From: Ruminococcaceae bacterium UBA7147
GTDB lineage: Bacteria; Bacillota; Clostridia; Oscillospirales; Acutalibacteraceae
NCBI GenBank assembly: GCA_002491825.1
Contig: DKWR01000057.1
Coordinates: 1-12,899, forward strand
Direction of reading: 5' to 3'
DNA: 12,899 nucleotides
Shown: piece by piece, positions 7,371 through 12,856 of the stretch
Position numbering within the stretch: the stretch's first letter is position 1
Layout: the number at the start of each line of letters is the position of its first letter
The notes under the pieces: generated by a model
Database searches by the model: none
Told to the model about the DNA's origin: nothing
Seen by the model: only the letters and a program-made list of their open reading frames with translations
Translations under genes and position numbers: made by a program

Positions 7371-7582
7371 AAACATATAAATCATCAAACAAATTACTAT
7401 TTTTTTGAATTGTTCAAGTACAAGGGTTTTGAGTGAATAAGCTCAAAAACCTTGTACTTGCCGGAAAACGCTTTTCCGGCAAAACAGTCTTATCAAATGT
7501 CTTTCTTAATCAAAATCTTTGATTTTGCGTAAAAATACCGATTTCGGTGTTTTTACAAAACGGCAACGACGTGTTGCCGTTT
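7360..7582. repeat. Cluster of six consecutive, unrelated inverted repeats
   Basis: Six stem-loops fill most of 223 bases. (1) arms 7360-7373/7402-7415, 14 bp perfect, 28-nt loop. (2) 7415-7433/7442-7460, 19 bp with one mismatch, 8-nt loop. (3) 7460-7468/7472-7480, 9 bp, 3-nt loop. (4) 7511-7517/7521-7527, 7 bp. (5) 7529-7540/7545-7556, 12 bp with one T-G pair, 4-nt loop. (6) 7558-7567/7573-7582, 10 bp, 5-nt loop. Repeats 1 and 2 share base 7415; repeats 2 and 3 share base 7460. The stems do not resemble one another, so this is not a REP, CRISPR or other direct-repeat array. Bases 7481-7510 are the only unpaired gap. It lies between divergent genes, where terminators would not be expected. 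I do not recognise it as a known RNA class. Confidence 0.85.
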
Positions 7583-7602
7583 ATTCAGTAAGCATTATAT
7601 AT

Positions 7603-7631
7603 ATTATACTGATATTTTACAGTAATTTCAA
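7603..7631 (-). promoter_or_regulatory. Near-consensus promoter reading into the hairpin cluster
   Basis: On the minus strand, TTGAAA (7626-7631), a 17-bp spacer and TATAAT (7603-7608). It is one of the best sigma-A matches in the window and points toward the inverted-repeat cluster and the glycosyltransferase. Confidence 0.6.
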
Positions 7632-7831
7632 CCATTATTTTCACTTTTTTCAATATAGGATTTTTGCCGTCTGTTATGTGTATTCTTATATGATATGGAC
7701 AAGGAAAAAATCAATGATAATCAATTTCGCCGCTGTACTGACTATCCTTGTTGTAAAAAAAGGTTTTATCTTTATAATTAACAAAAAAATACTAAAAAAA
7801 GTTTTTAATATTTGTATTTTACCTCTTTATT

Positions 7832-7861
7832 TTTACATTACTTTATAGTAAAATGTATTCT
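7832..7861 (+). promoter_or_regulatory. Weak candidate promoter of the VanW gene
   Basis: TTTACA (7832-7837), 18-bp spacer, TATTCT (7856-7861). A better -10 (TATAAT, 7882-7887) exists closer to the gene but has no good -35 partner. The segment 7834-7857 is an imperfect palindrome (TACATTACT with AGTAAAATGTA). The real promoter cannot be decided from sequence. Confidence 0.25.
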
Positions 7862-7918
7862 GTAACCAAATGCTAATTTTTTATAATAATATTTGCATAT
7901 ATTGCAGGGGTGAGATAT

Positions 7919-9589
7919 TTGAGTAAAAATTCCTATGATGATTACATTGTCCTGGATGAAGGTCTTGTTGATATTTCAAGCGGTCAGGCCGCACCTACCC
8001 AATCAGGTAAGGGAAAACATACTTATAAACCGGATAAAAATCCAAATAATAAAAATAACAAGAAAAAAGCTATTATTATCTCCTCTGTTGCCGTTGCAGT
8101 TGTTGCCGCACTGGGCGTAACAGGCTTTTGTCTTTTTCAGAGCGGAGTATTCGGCGGTTCTTCTGAAAACGGCGAGTTCGTATTTAAAGAAGGTACTTCC
8201 GTATCGGGAATTTCAATTTCCGGTAAAACTATGGAAGAGGCTAAAAAACTGCTTGAGGCAAAAGAGAACAGCTTTATTAAACCGATTTCAATTTCAGTTG
8301 ACGTTGACGGTGAGGTCACAACGCTTACTCAATCCGACTTTGAATACACCTTTGACATTGATACTGTTCTCAGCAACATAAAAAATGATATTCTTAATCC
8401 CTCGGGAAACACTTCTGAAACAAAAACCTATGAGATTACCGCAACGGTAACTGTAGACTCTATTGAAAAAAATACTAAAAAAATTGAAAAGGCAACTAAC
8501 TGCAATCCCAAAAACGCCTATGTTTCCAAGTTTACGCCATACTCCGACAAACGCTTTGAGTATGCGGAAGCCGTAAAAGGAAAAAAGGTTAATACCGATG
8601 ATTTAAACGACCAGCTTAAAACAGCTGTTTCACAGGGTGCTGATGAAAAAAGAATTATTGCCGATCTTGAAACCGTTGACGCAAAGATTACTGTTGACGA
8701 CTTAAAGAAAAATATCAAAAAGCTCGCTTCCTATGAAACCGTTTCTACAAACTCTGCAAACGGTACGGAAAATATGAGAACTTCACTTGCCGCATGCAAC
8801 GGCTCGGTTATTGAGCCGGGAGCAACCTGGTCGTTCAACGAATGTACAGGTGACTCAAACCTTGAATCAAACGGCTATAAGTCAGCAGGCGTTATCGCAA
8901 ACGGAGAACTCACCAGCGGAATCGGCGGCGGAATCTGTCAGTCAAGCTCAACCATCTACAATGCCGCTATCAGGGCAAATATGGACGTTGAAGAACGCTA
9001 CTGTCACAAGTGGGCGTCCTCATATGTTCCTACAGGACTTGATGCTACAATCGACTATCCACGACTTGATTTAAAGCTCTCAAACCCGACTGAATATCAG
9101 ATGTTTATGGAGTGTAAGCTCGTTGACAGCACACTCTACGTATCAATCTGGGGTGTTAAGGATTCGTCCTACGATGAAATCAAAACTCACAACGAAATGA
9201 CCGATAAGGGCGGTTCAAGCTACACGGTAAAGGCTTGGAGAGTTTACTATAAGGACGGCAAAGAGGTTGACCGTAAGCCGCTTGATTCTTCTACATATGA
9301 CAGCGACCACGGCTATGTATTCATTGAAGCTGACAACGACAGCAATGCAAAGAATACAAATGTTGACGATATAGATGAAACAAGACCGCCTGAAAGCAGT
9401 AACAGTGAGACATCGCATAGCTCATCAAGCAATAACAACAACTCTTCATCAAGCAGTAAACCGCAGAGCAGTTCGTCATCGTCAAAGCCTACGCAGGCTC
9501 CCACCGAAACACCGACTGTTCCCCCTGCTACGGAACCTGAACCCGAGCCTACGCCGACCGAACAGCCGGGCACAAGCGAAAATCCATAA
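7919..9589 (+). CDS. Membrane-anchored VanW-family cell-wall protein
   Basis: A 556-residue protein. A short cytoplasmic segment rich in Lys and Asn is followed by a transmembrane anchor (about 51-72), a putative peptidoglycan-binding-type region (about 90-265, containing SGISISGKTMEEAKKLLE), a VanW domain (about 275-405) with SFNECTG, GIGGGICQSSSTIYNA and a DYPRLDLKLSNPT segment, a small domain ending near 470, and a low-complexity tail: Ser/Asn-rich, then Pro/Glu/Thr-rich to the C-terminus. Such tails usually span or contact the wall. VanW domains occur in glycopeptide-resistance clusters and in many Firmicute surface proteins, but their biochemical role is unknown; nothing nearby suggests a van cluster. 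The start is probably TTG at 7919, because AGGGGTGAG (7906-7914) is correctly spaced for it; an in-frame GTG at 7910 lies inside that ribosome site. Confidence 0.88.
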   Translation: MSKNSYDDYIVLDEGLVDISSGQAAPTQSGKGKHTYKPDKNPNNKNNKKKAIIISSVAVAVVAALGVTGFCLFQSGVFGGSSENGEFVFKEGTSVSGISISGKTMEEAKKLLEAKENSFIKPISISVDVDGEVTTLTQSDFEYTFDIDTVLSNIKNDILNPSGNTSETKTYEITATVTVDSIEKNTKKIEKATNCNPKNAYVSKFTPYSDKRFEYAEAVKGKKVNTDDLNDQLKTAVSQGADEKRIIADLETVDAKITVDDLKKNIKKLASYETVSTNSANGTENMRTSLAACNGSVIEPGATWSFNECTGDSNLESNGYKSAGVIANGELTSGIGGGICQSSSTIYNAAIRANMDVEERYCHKWASSYVPTGLDATIDYPRLDLKLSNPTEYQMFMECKLVDSTLYVSIWGVKDSSYDEIKTHNEMTDKGGSSYTVKAWRVYYKDGKEVDRKPLDSSTYDSDHGYVFIEADNDSNAKNTNVDDIDETRPPESSNSETSHSSSSNNNNSSSSSKPQSSSSSSKPTQAPTETPTVPPATEPEPEPTPTEQPGTSENP

Positions 9590-9610
9590 TTCAAAAATAA
9601 TTTTAATAAT

Positions 9611-9651
9611 AAACTCCCTTTCGCAGATAATAAAAGCGGAAGGGAGTTTTT
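9611..9651 (+). terminator. Terminator of the VanW gene, overlapping the spoVAD ribosome site
   Basis: A 14-bp stem (9611-9624 with 9636-9649, one U-G pair in plus-strand RNA), 11-nt loop and a T-run (9647-9651). The 3' arm contains GGAAGGGAG, the Shine-Dalgarno of spoVAD, whose ATG begins 2 bases after the T-run. In read-through RNA the ribosome site would be buried in the stem. Confidence 0.85.
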
Positions 9652-9653
9652 GT

Positions 9654-10664
9654 ATGATAAGAAGAATCGGCGGACATACAATCGGTTTTGAGGAAATGCC
9701 CTCAATCGTCGGCTTTGCATCAGTTGCAGGAAAGTTTGAATCGCAGGGACCGCTCGGCAAGGCTTTTGACAAGATAATTTACGACAGCTATGACGGACTT
9801 GACACCTACGAACAGGCTGAAAGCCGTTTTCAGTCTGAGGCGGTAACTGAAGCGCTTACGAAGGCAAAAATAAAAGCCGAGGAGGTTGACTGTATTTTCG
9901 CAGGCGATCTGCTCAACCAGTGCGTCGGCTCAAGCTACGGACTTATTGACTTTGGTATTCCCTATCTCGGTCAGTACGGTGCATGCTCAACTATGGCGCA
10001 GGGACTTATTATGGCTTCCGTATTCGTGGAAAGCGGTGCGGCAAAAACGGCCATGTGCGTAACCTCGTCGCATTTCTGCTCTGCGGAAAGGCAGTACAGA
10101 TTTCCGCTTGAATACGGCGGAGTGCGCACTCCCACCGCACAATGGACGGTGACAGGCTCCGGAAGCTGTGTTCTTAAAAATGCAAAAAAAGGTCCCTGCA
10201 TTGCAAGGGCGACTGTGGGAAGAATCGTTGACCTCGGCGTTAAGGATGCAAACAATATGGGTGCAGCTATGGCTCCAGCGGCGGCGCAAACTCTGAAAAA
10301 CTTTTTTGACGATACAGGCACTGCTCCACGTGACTATGACCTTATTCTTACGGGCGATTTGGGAGAAGTGGGAAGTAAATCGCTTTACGATTTGCTTTTG
10401 CTTGAAGATATTGACATACGCAACAGACACAACGACTGCGGACTTATGATTTTTGACAGAAACAAGCAGGACGTTCACGCAGGCGGCTCGGGTTGCGGCT
10501 GTGCGGCGTCTGTTTTCTGTTCAAAAATCTTAAGTGATTTAAGCAGTGGAATCTACAACAACATTTTATTTATGGCTACGGGTGCGCTGATGAGTCCTAC
10601 AACTTGCGGTCAAGGTGCTACAATTCCGTCAATTGCACATCTTGTAAATGTAAAAAACAGATAA
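9654..10664 (+). CDS. spoVAD: Stage V sporulation protein AD (SpoVAD)
   Basis: A 336-residue protein, the length of B. subtilis SpoVAD. It has a thiolase/ketoacyl-synthase-like fold, with the nucleophile-position Cys111 in QYGACSTMAQG, the segment FAGDLLNQC (82-90), HFCSAERQYRFPLEYGG (140-156), TGSGSCVL and the Gly/Cys-rich HAGGSGCGCA (275-284) all in family order. SpoVAD is a component of the SpoVA channel that brings dipicolinic acid into the forespore and releases it on germination, and it binds dipicolinate. The ATG at 9654 is supported by GGAAGGGAG and by MIRRIGGHTIGF, a typical N-terminus. spoVAC and spoVAE, which normally flank it, are absent here; VanW and PAP2 genes are the neighbours. 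The ribosome site lies within the upstream terminator stem. Expression under sigma-G would be expected from the family, but no convincing sigma-G promoter was seen. Confidence 0.95.
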   Translation: MIRRIGGHTIGFEEMPSIVGFASVAGKFESQGPLGKAFDKIIYDSYDGLDTYEQAESRFQSEAVTEALTKAKIKAEEVDCIFAGDLLNQCVGSSYGLIDFGIPYLGQYGACSTMAQGLIMASVFVESGAAKTAMCVTSSHFCSAERQYRFPLEYGGVRTPTAQWTVTGSGSCVLKNAKKGPCIARATVGRIVDLGVKDANNMGAAMAPAAAQTLKNFFDDTGTAPRDYDLILTGDLGEVGSKSLYDLLLLEDIDIRNRHNDCGLMIFDRNKQDVHAGGSGCGCAASVFCSKILSDLSSGIYNNILFMATGALMSPTTCGQGATIPSIAHLVNVKNR

Positions 10665-10699
10665 ATTTTAAAAAATATCTGTTCAAATCAATTTTCGTA

Positions 10700-10708
10700 T
10701 GCTATAAT
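10700..10708 (+). promoter_or_regulatory. Extended -10 promoter of the PAP2 gene
   Basis: TGCTATAAT is a TG-n-TATAAT extended -10 box. The best -35 is poor (TTCAAA, 10682-10687, spacer 15 bp), which is usual for extended -10 promoters. The predicted start near 10715 gives a leader of about 73 nt. Confidence 0.6.
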
Positions 10709-10721
10709 ATAGACACTAATG

Positions 10722-10736
10722 TAAATTGTGAATTTA
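10722..10736. repeat. Inverted repeat in the PAP2 leader
   Basis: TAAATT-GTG-AATTTA, 6-bp arms and 3-bp centre, starting about 7 bp after the predicted transcription start. The position would suit an operator, but the AT-rich arms could arise by chance. Confidence 0.3.
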
Positions 10737-10787
10737 TGTCTTTAAGTCCTATAAAATATAAGGCAGAATAAAACGGGAGTTGTGTTT

Positions 10788-11321
10788 ATGTTTGGCAGAA
10801 TTCAGAACATTGACAACAGAGTTCTTGAACGCATCGGCAAAATTCATAAGCCTGTGCTCAATAAAATAATGATTACTGCATCCCGTGCAGGCAACGTAGG
10901 ACTTGTCTGGTGGGTTATCTGTATACCGTTCCTCATTCGCCCCGACTGGCGTCTGACAGGACTTAATATTGTTTTCGGACTTGCGCTTGCTCACCTTATG
11001 GGCGAGGTTATTCTAAAACACATTGTCAAGCGAGTCCGTCCCTGTCACAGCTTAGGCGACGACGAACAGCTCATTAACAGACCGAGGTTCTACTCGTTCC
11101 CGTCGGGACACACAACAGCCTCGTTTGCCGTTGTGGGAGTTGTTCTTTTAAGGTGCAGACTGATAACATTTTTGCCGATTTTACTGCTTGCGGCGCTGAT
11201 AGGTTTTTCAAGAATTTATCTGCGTGTGCACTATCTTACAGACGTTGTTTGCGGCGTACTGCTCGGCTTTGTATGCGGAGTATGCTCGGTGCTTGTTTTC
11301 AATGCAATCATTCCCGTTTAA
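10788..11321 (+). CDS. PAP2-family membrane lipid phosphatase
   Basis: A 177-residue membrane protein with the complete PAP2 phosphatase signature in order: KHIVKRVRP (motif 1, about 77-85), FPSGHTTASF (motif 2, about 105-114) and SRIYLRVHYLTDV (motif 3, about 143-155). Hydrophobic stretches between and after the motifs form about five membrane segments. Such enzymes dephosphorylate undecaprenyl diphosphate (BcrC-type), phosphatidylglycerol phosphate or phosphatidic acid on the outer face of the membrane; sequence alone does not choose, although the size fits undecaprenyl-diphosphate phosphatases. The ATG at 10788 is chosen because GGGAG (10775-10779) is 8 nt upstream; an in-frame GTG at 10782 is only 2 nt from it. 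It is monocistronic, between an extended -10 promoter and a terminator, and its closeness to sporulation genes need not mean a sporulation role. Confidence 0.9.
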   Translation: MFGRIQNIDNRVLERIGKIHKPVLNKIMITASRAGNVGLVWWVICIPFLIRPDWRLTGLNIVFGLALAHLMGEVILKHIVKRVRPCHSLGDDEQLINRPRFYSFPSGHTTASFAVVGVVLLRCRLITFLPILLLAALIGFSRIYLRVHYLTDVVCGVLLGFVCGVCSVLVFNAIIPV

Positions 11322-11341
11322 ACTTTATTTAAGAAATTTTC

Positions 11342-11369
11342 ACCCCTCCATTCGGAGGGGTTTTGTTTT
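11342..11369 (+). terminator. Intrinsic terminator after the PAP2 gene
   Basis: Stem CCCCTCC/GGAGGGG (11343-11349 with 11354-11360), 4-nt loop, followed by TTTTGTTTT. It separates the PAP2 gene from sigG. Confidence 0.9.
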
Positions 11370-11379
11370 GCCTGAAACA

Positions 11380-11408
11380 GTATAAAAAGTAATTTTCCGT
11401 CAATAATA
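11380..11408 (+). promoter_or_regulatory. Sigma-F-type promoter of sigG
   Basis: GTATA at 11380-11384 fits the sigma-F -35 pattern GywTA exactly. GTCAATAATA at 11399-11408 fits the -10 pattern GGnrAnAnTw at all but the second G. The spacer is 14 bp, about one less than usual. The expected start near 11414 leaves a leader of about 26 nt. No sigma-A promoter is apparent. In B. subtilis, sigma-F transcription of sigG is established; here it is inferred from the match. Confidence 0.6.
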
Positions 11409-11439
11409 ATCTCACAAAAAGTTGTATGGGGGTTATGTT

Positions 11440-12222
11440 GTGCAGTACGGAAAAGTTGAAATATGCGGAGTGAACACCTCGCAGTTAAAATTACTTAAGG
11501 AGAGCGAAAAAAGGGAATTACTTTTAAAAATAAAAAACGGCACTCCTGCCGAGCGAAAAGCCGCCAGAGAAAAGATGATTAACGGCAATCTGCGGCTTGT
11601 ACTGTCAGTTATCCAGCGTTTTACAAACCGAGGCGAAAACCCCGACGATTTGTTTCAGGTGGGCGTAATCGGACTGATTAAAGCTATTGACAATTTCGAC
11701 CCCAGTCTTGACGTGCGTTTCAGCACCTACGGCGTACCTATGATTATCGGTGAAATCCGCCGTTATCTGCGTGACAACAACTCCGTCAGAGTTTCACGCT
11801 CAATGCGAGATACCGCCTACAGGGCAATGCAGATTAAGGAGGAGCTTACAAACAAGAACAACCGAGAGCCAACCGTTGAGGAAATTGCAAAAATTATGGA
11901 AGTTCCGAAAGAAACGGTTGTGCTTGCGCTTGAAGCGATTGTCGAGCCTGTTTCGCTGTACGAGCCTGTATTCTCCGACGGCAACGATACTATTTATGTT
12001 ATGGACCAGATTGGCGACAAGAACGATGATTCAACGTGGCTTGAAGAAATCGCTGTCAAGGAAGCAATAAAAAATCTTTCCGACAGAGAAAAACGCATTC
12101 TCACCCTCCGTTTTTTCAGAGGAAAAACGCAGATGGAGGTTGCAAGCGAAATCGGAATTTCACAAGCACAAGTCAGCAGAATTGAAAAGGGTGCGCTTGA
12201 TTCGATTAAGAAGAATATTTAG
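11440..12222 (+). CDS. sigG: Sporulation sigma factor SigG
   Basis: The late forespore RNA polymerase sigma factor, which directs genes for spore protection and germination, including spoVA. The 260-residue protein matches B. subtilis SigG in length. The N-terminal KVEICGVNTSQL is characteristic of SigG rather than SigF. Sigma region 2 spans about 48-115 (NGNLRLVLSVIQRF, DDLFQVGVIGLIKAIDNFD, FSTYGVPMIIGEIRRYLRDN), region 3 about 118-175, and region 4 about 205-258 with the -35-binding helix-turn-helix GKTQMEVASEIGISQAQVSR. GTG at 11440 is preferred: the purine run GGGGG (11428-11432) is 7 nt upstream and it gives the family N-terminus. An in-frame TTG at 11422 lies upstream of that ribosome site. 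It stands alone behind the PAP2 terminator; spoIIGA and sigE, its common neighbours, are absent. Its stop overlaps that of the next, convergent gene. Confidence 0.96.
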   Translation: MQYGKVEICGVNTSQLKLLKESEKRELLLKIKNGTPAERKAAREKMINGNLRLVLSVIQRFTNRGENPDDLFQVGVIGLIKAIDNFDPSLDVRFSTYGVPMIIGEIRRYLRDNNSVRVSRSMRDTAYRAMQIKEELTNKNNREPTVEEIAKIMEVPKETVVLALEAIVEPVSLYEPVFSDGNDTIYVMDQIGDKNDDSTWLEEIAVKEAIKNLSDREKRILTLRFFRGKTQMEVASEIGISQAQVSRIEKGALDSIKKNI

Positions 12223-12467
12223 GAAAAGTCGTGCCTGTATCCGCAGTTGCACTCTAAACGTTCAAATACTCTTATTATTTCTTCAATCTTCAAAAAACAT
12301 TCTTCATCTGACAGTGAGTCATTTTCAATTATAGATTTTATTTCATTTAATGCCTTGTAACAGGTGCTTTCAACTATTTTGTCAATATCAGTATTCTTTC
12401 CCGCTATAGTAACAGTGATTTCATTTTTTTCGATTTTATCATAAATTATGTCCTTTAATAAGTCCAT
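12219..12467 (-). CDS. Hypothetical 82-residue acidic protein
   Basis: I do not recognise this protein. It is mostly helical and acidic (EIKSIIENDSLSDEECFLKI, FERLE) and ends in a small Cys/His cluster, CNCGYRHDF (residues 73-81). It has no signal peptide or membrane segment. Support for being real: a near-consensus promoter (12487-12515), a strong ribosome site AGAGGTGA 6 nt before the ATG at 12467, and codons typical of the region. An in-frame GTG at 12476 lies within the ribosome site and is less likely. It is divergent from the XRE regulator, with 83 bp between the two starts, which suggests they might regulate or partner each other. Its TAA (12219-12221) overlaps the TAG of sigG, with no terminator between. 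Confidence 0.65.
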   Translation of the reverse strand: MDLLKDIIYDKIEKNEITVTIAGKNTDIDKIVESTCYKALNEIKSIIENDSLSDEECFLKIEEIIRVFERLECNCGYRHDFS

Positions 12468-12486
12468 TTCTTTCACCTCTAATATA

Positions 12487-12515
12487 ATTATAGGTCAATT
12501 CACCCCTAAAATCAA
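12487..12515 (-). promoter_or_regulatory. Promoter of the 82-residue protein gene
   Basis: On the minus strand, TTGATT (12510-12515), 17-bp spacer and consensus TATAAT (12487-12492), about 20 bp upstream of the ATG. Both ends coincide with copies of a direct repeat. Confidence 0.65.
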
Positions 12516-12521
12516 TAGGTC
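12490..12521. repeat. Direct repeat, candidate XRE operator
   Basis: ATAGGTC occurs at 12490-12496 and 12515-12521. The first copy overlaps the -10 and the second abuts the -35 of the minus-strand promoter. This is a plausible place for the neighbouring XRE protein to bind, but two 7-base copies are thin evidence. Confidence 0.35.
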
Positions 12522-12550
12522 GTATTGCCATAATTATTATGGTGATTAAT

Positions 12551-12784
12551 ATGAATTTTAACGAAAGACTAAAAGACTTGCGCAAAGAAAAGGGCTATAC
12601 ACAAATTAAAATGCAGATGCTGACAGGCATTGACCAGAGCGATTATTCAAAAATCGAAAACGGCAAACGGTATTACACCTTTGAGCAATGCAGAAAAATC
12701 GCCCTTGCCCTCGACACAAGTATGGACTACCTCGCAGGCTTGACCGACGAAAAGAAACCATACAAGCGCACTGAAATCGAATAA
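12551..12784 (+). CDS. XRE-family helix-turn-helix regulator
   Basis: A 77-residue protein that is little more than one Cro/C1-type DNA-binding domain. The pattern FNERLKDLRKEKGYTQ, then a recognition helix DQSDYSKIENGKR, then ALALDTSMDYLAGLTD is the standard five-helix layout ending with the YLLGLTD-like motif. Proteins of this size act as dimeric repressors in prophages, plasmids, toxin-antitoxin units and stand-alone switches; no phage or plasmid gene is visible here. The ATG at 12551 is preferred because GGTGA (12541-12545) is 5 nt upstream; an in-frame ATG at 12539 has no ribosome site. It is divergent from the 82-residue gene and is followed directly by a terminator. No clear plus-strand promoter was found in the 83-bp gap. 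Confidence 0.88.
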   Translation: MNFNERLKDLRKEKGYTQIKMQMLTGIDQSDYSKIENGKRYYTFEQCRKIALALDTSMDYLAGLTDEKKPYKRTEIE

Positions 12785-12790
12785 CCCACA

Positions 12791-12826
12791 TAAAAAGGCT
12801 GCTCGTGATTGAGCAGCCTTAATTTT
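12791..12826. terminator. Bidirectional terminator after the XRE gene
   Basis: A perfect 10-bp stem (12795-12804 with 12811-12820) and 6-nt loop. In the minus direction it is followed by TTTTT, in the plus direction by AATTTT. The stronger U-tract faces a gene arriving from the right on the minus strand. Confidence 0.85.
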
Positions 12827-12856
12827 GCTATATTAAGTTATTTCGAAAATCGAAAA

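Larger units (their letters stand above)
7295..7596 (-). ncRNA. Possible structured leader or small RNA covering the hairpin cluster
   Basis: The promoter at 7603-7631 would start minus-strand RNA near 7596, which then contains all six stem-loops and runs to the glycosyltransferase ATG as a leader of about 300 nt. Stem-loop 6 followed by TTTTG, or stem-loop 5 followed by ATTTTT, could end a shorter RNA. Strand is not certain: the single wobble pair in stem-loop 5 is a U-G pair in plus-strand RNA but an A-C mismatch in minus-strand RNA. No riboswitch class was recognised. Confidence 0.3.
7583..7905. other. AT-rich intergenic region without a credible gene
   Basis: Apart from the minus-strand promoter at 7603-7631 and weak promoter elements for the VanW gene, I see no gene or RNA here. 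The sequence is rich in A and T runs. A reading frame crosses 7519-7848, but it begins inside an inverted repeat, has no ribosome site, and its hydrophobic look reflects T-rich codons. Confidence 0.6.

Noticed and set aside
7360..7582. CRISPR array or REP-type repeat cluster
   Set aside because: The units are palindromes with different sequences and lengths, with no common direct repeat, no spacers of constant size, and no cas genes.
7519..7848. 109-residue plus-strand reading frame with hydrophobic segments
   Set aside because: It starts inside an inverted repeat, has no ribosome site or promoter, and its Phe/Ile/Tyr richness is what T-rich non-coding DNA encodes.
7919..9589. Glycopeptide-resistance (van) cluster
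   Set aside because: VanW domains are common in Firmicute surface proteins. No vanHAX ligase or dehydrogenase and no vanRS pair is present.
11422..11439. TTG at 11422 as sigG start
   Set aside because: It lies upstream of the GGGGG ribosome site and adds residues not seen in SigG proteins; GTG at 11440 fits better.
12539..12826. Edge of a prophage suggested by the XRE gene
   Set aside because: No integrase, attachment repeat or phage structural gene is visible, and flanking genes are chromosomal.
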